Of a stretch of DNA of 64,000 nt, positions 1 to 14,304 are shown piece by piece (the first letter of the stretch is position 1; each line of letters begins with the position of its first letter). Position numbers and translations under genes: made by a program. The notes beneath the pieces are model-generated. The model had not been told where the DNA came from and made no database searches. It saw nothing but the letters and a program-made list of their open reading frames with translations. The DNA lies in NCBI GenBank assembly GCA_036785705.1, contig JAWUZG010000032.1, forward strand, positions 16,549,501 through 16,613,500. The letters are read 5' to 3'. This stretch comes from Acanthornis magna (taxonomy: Eukaryota; Chordata; Aves; Passeriformes; Acanthizidae).

Positions 1-3000
1 ATAAGCATGAGGCATTTCTCACTGTCAATCTCTTCTCAAAAACACAATTGAGAAACTGACATCAATTAAGTACGATGTTTTCAAATGCTTCTTTCAAGTA
101 AGAGAAATAAGCTGTTTCAAAAAACTTTAATTGACTTTTGTGATGGCTTCAAAATAAGAGAAACATGGTCTCCTCATAGCTTTGTGGGAACAACCCTGCC
201 AAACAGCAATATTTCATGTTTATTTTTCCTGATGAAGAAACAGCAATAGATTTCATAGCTTGGCCATTTCATTCACTGTGCTCTTGACAGTTCCCTGTTT
301 CAACCTAGCTAATTTTTTTTTCCTTTTAGGGATTGGGATGTTGCCCACATCACTCTCTCCATGTTCTCCTACCTGGCAGAACACACTCATCTGAGATTAC
401 AGTCCTGCTGGAACCGGAGGAGGTTTAATAGGTTCCACTAGCAAATGCTTTACCTATTTACAAATTAGCTGCAATCTATGACATTCCTGAATGCATGAAA
501 GATGCTTGGTAAAGTCTGCAATGTCTTCAACTGAGCAAGGCTCTCAGCACACTGATGCTTGCAAGCTCCCTAATACGTTGGCTTTGACCAAACACTACAT
601 TCAATAGTTCTGATGTCAAAAGAAAGAATGGCACTGGGTTGAGTACAATGGGGCCAAGTATGTTTTAATTCATTCTCTGAATGATTTTCCACTGTTACAT
701 ACTTGATAGGGTTTATCTGTTACCCAAACCCTGCATAAATCTATTATCCAGCCCCGTGTAAACTGCTACAACATAATCCGGTCTCTGGTTGTCAAGAACA
801 TGGACAGGTCTCTTTTTAATTAAATCAGATAATTGAGGATTTTGTTTTATTAAGCATTTCTAATAAGACTTGTCAACAAAGACAAAACTGTATATACAAT
901 AATTCAATCAGACATCAACCTGATATGCAATAATATGAAGTTTTCATATATTTACTGTTACAATGCCTGATTTGAACCGGACTAATATTTTGTACTGGGC
1001 TCGAAGCAGTGATTTTAACACAAAAATTAAGGTTAAGCATTATTTTCTGGATGCTTTAAAAAATCTGATTCTTCTGCTATGTAATGGTACTTGAGGGCTT
1101 TATTTGCTACAAAGTTGAAATTAAAACTGTAAAGCCGTAACAGTAAAATGCTAAGATTTTATTTCTTTACTTTAAAGATTAATTTTGTACAAGGTCTGGT
1201 TTGGGGGTTTTTTCTCATAATTGGGCATATCACAAGAAAAGAAAAAGCTAGCAGCAATGTCCTATAATCTTGCATCATAATAAATTGCTTTAAATTTCAC
1301 CCCCATCTTTACCATTTTCTTTGTGCTTTTATTCATTTTATCCAAATTAAGCGCATGTCTCTTGAACGTCATTCCAATACGAGAAGGCTGATGGCTTCCC
1401 TGTGGAGCTGCATTGCCAGAAGGCAGTTTGGAAAGTGACAGGCTGTGAAGTGGCACAATGGACAATATTAAACAGTTGCCCCTCAATTAATGAGTGGAGT
1501 GACCCACTTAGTCACCACAGCTGAGTCTTCTAACTAATTCAGAAGGTATCAAATATACAATTCAATTGCCCAAACTGGCATACCAACTGGTAATTAGGTC
1601 CAAACAGATTTACATTTCCCTGGTTTGGTAATACACCATAAAACTGGAAGAAGAAATCACCGTTAAAGACACTTTTCCTACTTAGAAAGGTATACAGTAT
1701 TTCCACTGCACAAAATGCAGAAGAAAAAAATTTTTAAAATGTTAGAATGTTCAAATCTAATGTTAAAATGTTAAAAGCTAAACTGAATATGCACTGTCCT
1801 GATGTTTAAAGTTACAATGTGCACCAAGTATCACACTTCATCCATATGCCTTTATTTTTCCACTAGCTTCATTGCTTTCTTTCTCACACTACAGTTTGAC
1901 AAGTCAGAATTTAATTACATATTCCACATCTGCATTATTCTACATTAATTTAATTTGTACTACTAGCAATATCTAACATGGGCCACAAGTTATGAAAATA
2001 ATCCTTCATGGAAATATTCAAGACTGTTTGTTTTAACCTCAGTAGATCACTTTCCAAAAAATGTGAAATGTAACTAATATGTGAATAATTTCTTAAACCA
2101 AAAGAAAAAAGCTTATTTCTTTCCCTAACCAAAATTCTATTGTGCTGAAATATTATACTTGACCTTCAACATCACAAATAATAATACTCAAAAGCAAGTA
2201 GCCTAATCCTCTTTTGTTTACTCTAGGAAATGAACACAGATTCTTGCTCATGAATGGGTCTCCTTAAGTGACTCCAGCAAAGGAAGGAGGCTGAGAAGCT
2301 AGCCACAGCCGAGTCAGTGTTTTCCCTAGCACCAGCGAAAACCTTTTGGTGTAACCCCAATCTAAGCAAGTAACTGCTGCCTCCCTGTCCCACAGAAAGC
2401 AAAGGAACACTCAGAGGCAGCTGGACACCCCACCAGCCCTGGCCTACAAAGCCTCTGCTACCCTCAACCTCCCACTGACAAAAATTATGTTTACCGAACA
2501 GTATTCACATCATTGCAATGCTGCAACTGGCTGCATGAAATAGCTCTGGTTCAAGCACTGAATTTCAAGTGGCAGTAACCTACATTCAGCTCAAGAACTG
2601 CAGTTTAGTCACCTTTTTCATCTTACAATTTACAAAGCTGCCACTTGGGTTGATTGGCTGTACTTACCTTTACAATTCATATGGTAAAATAATTTTGTAC
2701 AATCAGGCTGAAGTACTACATGCTGGGATATAAGACAGCTGCCAAGTGAAGATTTCAAATTCTAGAATAAGCATAAGGTAACATCTTTCCAGCTTCTTAT
2801 TCACTCTTTGTTTACTAGGTTACTCAGGTCAATGATTGTTTGCATTTACAGGAAGAAACGCACGCCAAAAAGAAGATATAAGTAAAGATAACACCAGCAC
2901 AAAAGCATCTAAGGGTGGAATAAGGCAATAGTGCTTTTACACCATTAAACTTTCCATTCTTGGGGAGATGGAACAGGACAAAGTGAGGAAGAAATATAAT

Positions 3001-6000
3001 AAATAAAGAAATTAAAGCAAACAGAAACGAAATGGTAGAGGGAAGATGGGATAGAAGACAATTAAAAGGTGATGAGATGATAAATAGGCCAAAACCCTGG
3101 AATAGAACAGACGGAGTGAGGAATATGATGTAGGCCAGACACCGAAGAATGGCTGCCAACTCCAGGTCAGGAAATGCAGGACTGAAAGGTTAGCCGATTA
3201 AGCTACTCCTTAAGGCATAAAAAAATCAAAACAAAAATAAAAACTGAGGAAACAAGTCTTTTTGGCATTAAAAAACCTACAGATGGTAACATTCCCTCTC
3301 CACTGAGATGTGGAATTCAAGATCTCCAATAAATAGACAGATTATTTGACACTTCTGCTTCTGCCATTGTTGCCATGCAATTCTCTGTCCCATGACTGCA
3401 AAGCTTCTCCCTGTGTTGTCTGTAGGCAACTTGGAGATATGAGACAGGGCTTTGTCACTTCCAGTCAGTTTTGGCTAACAGCTTTCTTAGCAGACACGGA
3501 TGAGCAATGTCTGCATATTCTGCCCTTTATCAAGGTTCACTCTTTCAGGGCAAGCAAATACTAACTTACAGCTGCCTCAGCTGTCTGCAAAATACTCACA
3601 TCAACATCAGCAAGGTGCACTTACACAATGTCCAGCATCATCAAAGGTCCACAACCACTTAATTTTCCAAAGCAAACCATCTCAACAGGAGCCATACCTT
3701 TATTGGTGTAAACTCTAAACATTCCACCTCTCCTAACTAAAACAAAAGCAGTTTTAAGAAGTAAAAATAAAAAAGCAAATGTCAAATTAACCTGGAGAAC
3801 GAAGTAAGTCACCTGTCAGTTCACATATTTGACTGAAAACTTTTAAGAAGATCCTAGACCATTTAATCTTCTATCAGAGATTACTCACCTTTTTTCTAAT
3901 CCCTCTAGGACAAGCTGTCATTTTAAAACCAGATAATAGCCTAAGAGCTGACAAGTCATTGACATACAGAGTGCTAACATTTGAAAAAGGTTGTTCATTT
4001 GACCTGTATCATTGTTTAACCTTTAGCCCTATTGTTCCATTGAGAGTGATGGGCACAATTCTCCATGGGACCACAGACTGCACGAAAAGGAACTTTTTTC
4101 CTACGCCTGCTAGACAGCATTTTCATTAGACAATGGACTTTAGTGATGACATCCGGACTGAGACCGTCCACACAAAAAAGCCTTGCAAGAGAACTGTGAG
4201 CTGGTTTAAGCAAGGAAAGCCAAGAATAGGACCATTTTCAGGAATTTAATTATTTCTATGCACCTGTACTTCCTGTTTGATATAATGAAAATAATGTCTT
4301 GTTGAAAAGCCTAAAATATTCATAGAAATAAAAGGCTAAGGTTCAAAGGCTAGGAGTATTCAGCCTTTAAAGCACTAACCTAAAATTCAGCTTCTTCCAC
4401 TGACTGCTGCTATCCTTAGACAGTGGGAGGAAGGACTGGCAGATCTGACCATGTCATCTCCTTGAATTCTGACGCAAACCAATAAATGCAAAGAAAGCAA
4501 GCTATGCAGCAAAAGTGACCAATTATGTAAGTGTAATGACAAACACCAAAAATGCAACTTTGCTCAAAAATGTCTAAGAGAACCTGGAAGTTACATTGAA
4601 AGGAAAAATCTCTCATAGAATACATGTGTTCCAAGCTAACACTAAAAGAGTAACCTGTGTTTAATCGATTATAGAGAAAAAAATTTAGCGATACTGCTTT
4701 CTCCATCAGTATCAGAGTCCAACAAGGCAACATTTTTAGAAACTCTGAGAATACACAAGCTGCTCCCCAGTGATTGTCCCTTTCTTTTCTTTGTCTCACC
4801 ACTAAAACTCAGTCTTACAAAAAATAAAGTCCATCCAAACATCTTAATATAACATTGAAGGCAACATTATAAAGACACAGCCCTTATTTCCAAAATCCAA
4901 AACCAAATCTCAAGACACAACTACAAATGCTGCCATACTTTATAATTGCACTTGGAAAGTGCATTCCATTTCACAGTAAACTGATTTTCAGATTAGAAGA
5001 AAATCAGTCAGTACCTAACTCCGGTGTTAAAGTTCCAAATTCATAACTCTAACACTTACAATTTCATTATTGGATGTATTATATAACACTGCACAAAGTT
5101 TACTGCTGTTTCAAGTAACTACTTCCACTTTTCCACTGAAAATAACTAAGTCTACATGGAAAACACTCATTTTTTCTGGTATAACTAAAAGTTTAAGCCG
5201 CTTTCTCTGCTATTAAATATAGCGCTGAGACTACTGGCCTTTTGAGTAATGTTCCTACAGTCCACACAATCTAACACACATTTACTGATACATTATTGTT
5301 AATAAAAAGAATGCAATGGAATGTCTTAACTCAGATTATAGAAAGGAATGATGGAGGGAGGCTGTGAAGAGAGAGATCTACAGTTGTGACCTTTTGTGAG
5401 GTTCAAACTGCATCCTGAGAATGTGTTTCAAATACTGAAGCTTCTCAAAACAAAACCAAGATGTGATGAAGTACACTTGATCCTTTTCTTGACCCTAAGT
5501 AAAACCCAGCTACGCTTAAAGAAAACCCCAAAAAAACCCTCCAAAACTTTTGATAAAAACCATTCTGACCAGGTATGGGTTTTCCACCTTTTCAGCCTTG
5601 AATATGCTGGTGGCAACCAGAGACCCATTTTATCTGTGGCCAAAGACTGCTACCTCCATCAATCTTTGAAAACAACAAGCCTTGGGGATGACTTGAGAAT
5701 CCGTATCTTCTCTCAGTGAAATGCACTGGAAAGAAATTAGGGAAGAAACCCAGGCTCAAAAAAACCACAGCTTTTCTGAGACCATTCAGGCTGTTAATCT
5801 TTACGTCATGGTTTAACCCCCGCCAGCAATTAACCACCACAAAGCCACTCATTCTAGCCAAGAAAGGAAGGATCCTGTAAGGTCCTTTCTAAAGATGAAA
5901 GGATCCAACTCTTCTTAGAAAAGAAAAAAACAAGAAAAATGCCTAATCTTTTCCTAATAAGGAAAAGATCTACCTAAGCAGGTCCCACTTGTCATCCTTT

Positions 6001-7389
6001 AGCATCCATTCAGCAGCACCTGTCTCTGGAGAGGGATTGATAGATACGAACAGACTTAGAGGATAGAAGGAATTCCTTGTCTTCCTGCAGACCTTGCTTT
6101 GCCATTCACAGAGCTGCCAAACCCTCTCAAGACATTCATCATTGATGCAAGAGAAAGTCTGCTCGCTTCTTCAGCTATACTGATAAGGTATTCATCATTA
6201 CGTTTGTTGCTATAGCTGCAGAGATAACTGAATAAAAATAGGATAAAGATCCTTTGAACAAAACAATACTATTTTTAAATGGTCACTTTCAGAATAGGGA
6301 AGTGCTTCAAAACAATACTTTATTCTGACCATACATAATACCAAATTCAAAAAGTTATGATGAATATTAAAATGCAATCCCTTTTTCATTACCCTAAGGA
6401 AGTGTTACAGGAATCACATGCATCAAGTTAACAAAAGTAATGAAATAAAAAAGGCATTTTGAAGTAAGTCAGAGCAACAATAATTCTTAGTATATATACT
6501 AATATATATTTTGAGAATATATTTTTATGAAGACTATTCTTTTGAGCAGATATAGATTTAAAATCTATTTTGAACCAATAATTATTTCCCTTAAGCGTTT
6601 GCCAGTATTGCTTTAGATAAAACTCCACATCAATACTGGTACTGCTACCTAAAACTCCTTAGAGTTATCATAGGGTATACAAATAATTCTCAAATACTGA
6701 CATGAAACTTCCAACAAATTGAAAACAATGATCAGATTTAAAGGCTCCCAAGAAGCTTTCTGTTTTAAGAGTAGTACAAAGAACATATTTCACTAGATAA
6801 GAGTGATTTAAATGAGGACAAAAAAACCCTATAATGTACATTGTACAAAAATTAAAGTGTGTAACCTAAACTTGAAAATGTAGAAGGCTTCAAAGACAGT
6901 CATGGTTGCCACTTAAAACTCCTACTTCAAACCAACCAAAAAAAAAAAAACCCCAAGAAAAAAAGCACCAAAGAAGCCACACCAAACCCAAATATCCCAA
7001 TAAATTAGAAGTGTAGGGATATTCTCATCTCAAAGGTGTTTTTAAGGTCACAGTAACACATCAGGGTGAAAAATTGTTGACTGAACTGCATTTGAACCAC
7101 AGTCATCTCAAATGCATATTGCAATGTCCTTAAAGTTTTACCTGGTACTTCAGATTTATTGATATCTTCAAAAACTGTTTTCTAAAAGCCTGAGATAAGT
7201 AATAAAACAAACAAAAAACCCACTTTTCAGAATATCCCAAGCTGCCAATTGCCCCACAACCATTGCTGAACACTTAGTTACCAGAGCAATTCACTAGAAG
7301 AGACAACAAAAATGTTGAGGGAAAATCTATACCTACCACTGTTTTGCTGCCTCCAGTACCACAACATAAAAAACTGAAATCAAGCTTAC
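1..7389 (-). other. RNGTT: RNGTT intron after exon I (partial), mostly unique AT-rich sequence
   Basis: At least 7.4 kb of intron with no exon I can support. Open frames here, including one of 128 codons at 4416-4802 on the minus strand and one of 111 codons at 2824-3159, have no recognisable domain, no coding-like composition and no splice context. A 50-bp LTR tip lies near 5805. The segment at about 6925-6985 is an A/C-rich low-complexity stretch. The sequence around 1300-1620 is of higher complexity with several AT-core motifs and looks like unique rather than repeated DNA. Confidence 0.85.
5805..5856 (-). mobile_element. Short LTR terminal fragment (avian ERV type)
   Basis: About 50 bp containing CATGGTTTAACCCC, GCCAGCAATTAACC and CACCACAAAGCC resembles the terminal part of the same avian LTR type seen at 20522 and 57222 (compare GTTAAACCACAACA at 57807-57820, read on the other strand). 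Only the LTR 3' tip is recognisable; the following bases do not continue the LTR. It is either a severe truncation or a very old copy. Confidence 0.55.
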
Positions 7390-7554
7390 CTTTCTGGAAG
7401 TGTAGATGTCAAAAAACGGCTTGTTTCGAACACCGAAAGGTTCCTGTGCTTTGTCGATAAGACCACTTTTCATCTTTTCATGTCGTGGAAATATAATCTC
7501 TTTCTCTATACATGCTAGTCGAACATTAAAATCGCAGTCTCCAACAGGCTGTCC
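7390..7554 (-). CDS. RNGTT: RNGTT coding exon I: guanylyltransferase domain, human residues 369-423
   Basis: A 165-nt exon of 55 codons, phase 0 on both sides, between the acceptor AACTTTGCAG and the donor GTAAGC. It encodes [20 protein letters not shown], then [20 protein letters not shown] and [15 protein letters not shown]. This part of the nucleotidyltransferase domain precedes motif IV. Compared with human from memory, it begins GQPV instead of SQPV and has CIEKEIIF for CIEREIIS, with NKPFFDI identical. It is the last RNGTT exon I can find; the following exon, starting with LLEGNFA in human, was not seen between here and base 1, so the left-hand intron is at least 7.4 kb. Confidence 0.97.
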
Positions 7555-9445
7555 CTGCAAAGTTACAAAAATCAGTGTTAAAATCAAACAACAAATTATT
7601 TGAACAATCTAAGTTTTCCTAACACAATATTTAGAATCCTACAGATAAATAAAAGTATTATCAAATCACTAATTTTTTCACAAATGTGTGGTTTTCAAGC
7701 ATTTGTCTCAGGGTATAAGAGGTTTAATCAAATCAAAGTTCACAAAAAGCTAGAAACCTGTAATATGCATTCAAGCATATGTGAATTAAATAAATAAAAC
7801 CCTTTAAAGTCAAGTAATTTAAATATTCCCTAATTATAGCTTTTATATGGCAGCTACATACTTTTCCACATAGCATTCCTCTGAAGTCATTTAGCTCATT
7901 TTATTCACAATACTTTTAATGACAAAGCAACAATGAAATTTACTGTTAAGTGAACTCCTTGTTCCAAGTGCAATACATTGGTGCCTTGAAAGAAACATTA
8001 ATTAATGTTCCTTTCTCTGTAACAGAAAAGAGAAAAATAGGTGCAGTTGGAAAATATGCCAATAAACAATGGCTACAAAAACCTGCAAGATATTTGATGG
8101 CTCAGTCACAAAAAGGCAGTAAAAGCTCTGTGCTAAGCCTCAGCAGCATACCCTGACCTTTCAAGATCTGAAATAAAACAGCAGCTTTACATTGCTCTTT
8201 ATACATTTGGTGCATTGCACCAGATCAGTATGAGCGTTGAAAATGCGCATTTGTCAGATTAGTAATGGCTTGTAATGGAGTTTATTATATTTTGTGCATT
8301 AGACAGTGAGGAAAACATGCTATGGATATCTCTAGAACAAAACAAGAAACTGTCAAGTAATAAATTCTAAAGCTCATTTCAATCAGAGGTGCTACTTTCC
8401 CAGCAGTAAGACACAAAACTCATAGATTTGCACTGTTAAAAGCGTGATACAGCACTGAAAGTTATTTACATTAGATCATCCCTCATTTTGCCACCCCATT
8501 CACACAATAAAACAATTTCCAAAACCCATTCCGTTCATGGCCTACAGGGAACAAGCTCACAAGGCCTTGGCTTGCAAACCAGAATTCTTCAAAAATTGAA
8601 AGCAATGAGGAAAAGAAACTGGGAAGACATGGGACTAAAATCATCAATGGCAGCAGTATGGCTGAGCAAGAGAACTGGCAACCAAGCATTTCCTGTACTA
8701 AATGCAGCTGGAAGGAAAAAAGTGCTGCTCCAACATGCATCAGAGAGGATCTGAACTGGTCAACAGGAAAGAATGCCAAGAAAATAAATGGCAAAATGAC
8801 ATTCTGGTGAGGCATAAAAAGGTAAAAGTAGTGTCCGAGCAGGTATCTCAATTAGGAGACAGAGAGGCAATTTTAGACCAACATGAATTTAATCAGTTCT
8901 TTCCAAGCTCATACTGACTTTCACCAAAAACTTTGTCATTTCCTGCTCCCAAAGGGGCATTAAGTTTGTCTTGTATTTCTTTGCTAGCATTAGATCCTAC
9001 TTCAAAAAGTCCTCAGCTGTTCATAGCAACAGCTTTAAGAATTATGTATTGCTCCTATACCACATGTAATTCACAACCACTTTCTTTTAGGACTCTGCTT
9101 CAGTCTATAGGAGAACAGGCAGCACAGCCACCATCACTCTGGGGGGAAGCATGTCTTGTACAAAGCCTGTGACAGATACCATGGGTGAAATGTCACCTAA
9201 TCTCTGTTCATTGATCCATGCTGCTGAAGAAGAAAGCTTAACTGGCTGTTACTGTCTCCTTCAGTCTTCCTTTCCAACATGAAGGTGTTTTTAGTAAAGA
9301 GCCATTCAAATGAATGGAAAATTAGAGTGGAAAAATCTAAGGGGCAGGAGAGCGGTTCACTCTTTATTAATTTGTCACAGCATACAGCTGCATAATCTAC
9401 AGATTTTTAAATGCCACAGACAAAATGCTGGACAAACAATCTCTG

Positions 9446-9484
9446 CTTCCTTCTTTCTTTCTTTCTTTCCTTTTTTTTCTCCCC
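9446..9484 (+). repeat. (TTTC)n pyrimidine microsatellite
   Basis: A pure pyrimidine tract beginning with CTTCC, then four CTTT units, then a run of eight or more T and TCTCCCC. This is a simple repeat inside an intron with no evident function. Confidence 0.85.
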
Positions 9485-12400
9485 TCATGTATAGCATACT
9501 TGAGTACTCATCTATACAGTGATGGAGCTTGTCATGGTTTGTACATCTAATTAAAACACAGAAAACACATCTCAAACTCTGCAACAACTGACTAAAGAAC
9601 TGATTGAAGATTTCTTTCCTGGGAAATGCGTACATATATTTTTTATTACTTCAAAGAACACCATAATTCTTTAGGTACATTTCAGCAAGACATAGTGTAC
9701 ATGCTCTTCCCTACAGTACCTTTTCAGACACATTTTATTAGAAGGTCTGAAAGAGCAAATTAACTAATTAATATTTCATACATTTGAGCTTCCAATAAGC
9801 CAGTAAGTAGTAATTTAGAAAGCTTTTTTTACAATAACACATTCAAAAATGTTTTTGTACAGTGATTTAAATTTATTTCCATCACTTAACAGTTAAATTA
9901 AAAGCTGGGGCAACTTCATATGCACCATAAACCAGCTGAATCACTTTCTTTGCCTTTAAATATTCCTTTCACTCTTCTCATCTACTTGGAACTAATTATT
10001 TCCTGCAGTTCTGCCAATCATATATTTCTATTTTAAAGCTTGTTAAGCAGAAGGGTATATTACAACTAGGTTCCATCACATAAAGGTCAAAGCTAGGTTG
10101 ACATAAGATTATATGAGACAGGAAAATACAGACAATGCTACTTCTTCATCAGACCAGCAAACTAAGAAGTTAGAGTATTTCATTGCAACAAAAGCACAAG
10201 ACATTAGCAGTAAGAAAATTAGCACACTATTGAATTTAACTCAAGGACGTACTGAATAAAAGCAATATTGGAGGAGAGCAGCTCTTTCTCTGTTATTGGA
10301 CGTTTCCCATAATTACAAAAATGTTGCTAATACACAACACATTTATCCCAGACATATCCAAAATCTTGAAGTGATAAAATTCTAGCTTTTAGCAAATAAG
10401 TAGGAGGGTAACGTAGGCAGCAATAAATAATTCAGAGACCTTGACAAAAACGGGAAGAGATTTTTTTCGTTTATAAAGCACGCATTTAAACGTTGTCAAA
10501 AGCCAAGACATTGATGCATGTATAATCTAAACTCAGGCATTAAGTAATAGTATGTTTTTAGGCAATAAGATGTTTTATTAATTTAAGCATTCAGGTGTTT
10601 GAAATTTTTAGTATGTAACTTTTTACTTATCCAAGAAGGATGAGGGTCAGTACTGCCTCAGAGCACAGTTACTGAAGTACATTACATGATAATTCCTGTT
10701 TTAGACATTTTTAACCTAAAATAAGTATGCTAGCAAAGGGTAAAACAAAATTAACAAGTAGCATGTATCTCCTACCTATGCTAGAAAGTGACACTTCCCT
10801 CTCACTGTAAATAAAATGTATCCTCAAGCAAAATATCATTTAGACAAGCCTCAAGAGTAGAGTGATCTGTTGAATCAACACCTCTTCCTCCAGCAGCTGA
10901 GTTTTCTTCACCTGTTGAAACCTAGTGCATTACACTAAGGTCACAGCATGGAGTGGGCTTGCAAAATATGGTTTTGATGCTAAACACAATCCTCCACATA
11001 ACTTCAAAACGTAAGATGAAATTTCTACTGACCTTTGAAGCCCACCCAGGACTCAAAATCTCTAATTTTAAACTTAGGTTATTTCAAAGTAACTTCTCAA
11101 CAGAAGTCATATATAACAAGTCACATAAGAACCACAAAAATAAGTACATGTTTCAAACCACTAAAAAACAGGGTCTGCAGCTCATTTAATACCACGGTCT
11201 TGAGTGGATGGGGGAAAGCAGTTTATTTGCTGAAAAGAGATTAAAAAAACCAAAGGAAAAAAAAATCCAAGAAAATTTAAAAATGCGACCACCAAAAAAA
11301 CCCACCCAACAAAAGCACAGTCCCTCTAACGATGCTGCAAAATGGGTGCCAAGAGACTGAATTTGGACAAGTGTCAGGCCGTGCTCCTGCCCTCCACCTG
11401 GTTCAGAGACCTCAGTGCTGAAGTCACAGCCTCATACTACATCTGATGAGTAACTCAAATCCCAGGCAATTACACACAGGAAGATGGCAGAAATCACTGA
11501 GACAGAGATAAGAAGACACCATGATTTCTGTTGCACATCCTGCCTCGCTCTCCACAAGGAGAAAGGTATCCCTGAGGACCTACCATCACCCTCCAGGTTT
11601 GTTTCCCTTCTGCTATGTCACTAAGGTTACCTTGTGGCTACAGCTCAGCAAATTCCAATAAGCTTTACATGGAGGGTCCTTTACCTAGATGGATGTAATG
11701 AAGACACCATGCTATAGAGGTGCTAAATTCTACAGAAGTACTTCGTCTTTGATTTTAGTATTTATCCCCTTTTTTTTCGCAATGCAGCTATAGTAAAAAG
11801 AAAAATAATGCCTGGGCCTCTGCACACAGCTGATAACCAGCATGGTCCAGGATAAACTGAGAATATTTATTCTTTTCCTCCACGAGGTATGGCTGAAGCA
11901 TGGCTGAAGCACAAGCAAAGCATGCTCCATTTGCTTCCCCAGAGCAGTACCTGAGACATGAATAATTCAGCACACACAGATATATACAGAGATACGTCTC
12001 ATGCACGTCTTCACTTACTGAGCCAGAGCGGAACATATGTCACAACTGTCTTAGCTTTAATGATTTTGAGAGAAGAATAAAGAATAAGCTCAGCCTGATA
12101 TTCTACCCTATGTTTAACGTGATTATTGACAATTCAAGGCACCCACAGCTGACATCTGCATTTCCAATGAAAGCCCATTATTAGTTCTCCCAACTTCTGA
12201 AGACCATGCAGTCTAATATTTTGCATTTTATATTAATGATCTGGCACATATTTCTTCTGACCATGGTTTTATAGATACTGCCTTTTTTACATGCATAGCT
12301 TTATAGAAAAACAATCTAAAGGTGCTGTTTGAGTTTCCAAATAAGATTATTACTACATTCAATCACCTAAAAGGTTTTTCTCATTTCCCATGAAGTTTTC

Positions 12401-14304
12401 TTTTTAAAGCAGGATTATAAGAAAAGTACTAGAGAAATAAAAAATTTCATAGAATTGTGACTCTTAAGTTTTTCATTTCTAAAAAGCAAAAGGCATAACG
12501 ATCAATATAATTTAAAAATACACTTCAAAATTTTGGAGGTTTTCTAACTTTGATCACTCAAATATTCAAAACATATGACAAAGGCAAGGAATTCAGCAGT
12601 TTTAAAAGGTTTCTAAAATTAATCTCAGCATCAATGGGGTACAGCATGTGAAATATTGTTTCAATTGTAACAATACAAACAGTGTGCTGCAGGAACATAA
12701 TTACTATTTATATGTTGTCATTTGGTACAATGGATAACACCAAGGTCTAACAGAACATACAGATACAGTTTCATAGGGTTTTTTTATTAGCAAACATAAC
12801 TGGAACAAAACAGCAGGACTGTCAAAACTGTAACTAAACAGGTATGATCAAAACAGAAAAAGCAGATTGAATTAGAAACATCGCTCCCTTCCTTATTCTT
12901 CTTGGATTGCTCAAAATTTAAAGCAAATTCAAAATAAAAACCATAACACTGTCTAATTGCAGGTGGATGATAAATTCGCATAACCAGTGTAAAGGTAACA
13001 TATACAAAGCAGAATACTTATGATCAGTTGAAGTGACTGAATTATGATTCTCATCACCAACACTGCGCAATAAAGAGGCAGAATTACAGAAATAGGCATC
13101 TAGCATGGATGAACACCTAAGCCCTTCTCTTTTGACAACAAAGCTCCAGTTAGGCACTGAAAGCTTAGTAGCTGCTATTTTTGGAGAACAGACAACTCAG
13201 TCCAATTCATTGATTGCATTTACAGTGACTTCATTTAGAAATCCTTCTGAGCCCTCAAAAACAGAACTCAATAAGGGGATTTTACTGGGACATAAATGAT
13301 TTAAACAAAAAAGAATCCTGTTCTGTCTAGACTGGTTGCCTCCCCTCAGGTAATCGGAGTAGATGAACTTCCCACTTCAATTACAGAAGTAAAAGTCATA
13401 GTTCTAATAAACTCTAATTATAAAATAGATGTGCCATTATCACCATGGGATATTTACACACAAAAAGACTGCATATGGGAATATAAGTTTTAATAATTTA
13501 TTTTACGCTGAATTTAGGCTATCTTCAAAGTCAAACACAGGATTTTACTGCTTCAGTTTTTTCTAATTATTCTTCCTAGAGCTTGGGCTACACATAGTAT
13601 GGAGGCATTTTTACCTTAATTGCGACAGTTACTAGGTGGTCCAGTCAGTATTTTCTCATTCTACTTCTACTCTCCTCACTCTCTTCCTTTCTATCAGCCA
13701 TTCACAATGACTCTACATAGGAATAACTATTGCTGGTTTTTCACACAGCTGTCTTTATGATAAAGAATTATCACTCCAGTGAATTAAAGAACCGTGGGAA
13801 AATTCCTTCATCTTAAAAACATTATTCAAGGCATTTCATACTTGAAAAGATTGTGGCACTGATGTTTTTAGAATATAAATCACTTCATGGTATTTAAAAT
13901 AAGACTGTCTAGTACAGTTAGTATGAAGTCTTGTAAAAACTAGAAACGAGGGGGGAAAAAAGTAGTAACAATCAGGACTTATTCACAAGAACTATCTTAG
14001 AAAAGGAACCACCCACATTTTCTAAACCGTGATAGAACTAAAAATTAAGTATCAGCTTGTAACACCTGAAGACTTGTAAACATCCATCATTTCAGTACAC
14101 AATCTGCTTTTAGAGATCTAGTTCATTGTGTACATGGTTAGCTTATGAGTAAGAAATACCAGTAAATGTAACACTCATTTCAAAAGAAAAGTGGTATTTT
14201 TCTTCATATTTATTTTTTAAAAGAGAAATATTCTAAAAAGGATGAAAATATGGCCTTCACATTCTCTCCTAGACCTTAACAGTCAGTTAGGCTACTGAAA
14301 CATA

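Noticed and set aside
4416..4802. 128-codon open frame on the minus strand
   Set aside because: Rich in F, C and Y from AT-rich DNA, no homologous family recognised, and not spliced to RNGTT by any visible signal.
1..7389. Search for the next RNGTT exon (LLEGNFA, HEMDGLIF)
   Set aside because: No matching minus-strand sequence with splice sites was found; it is presumed beyond the left edge.
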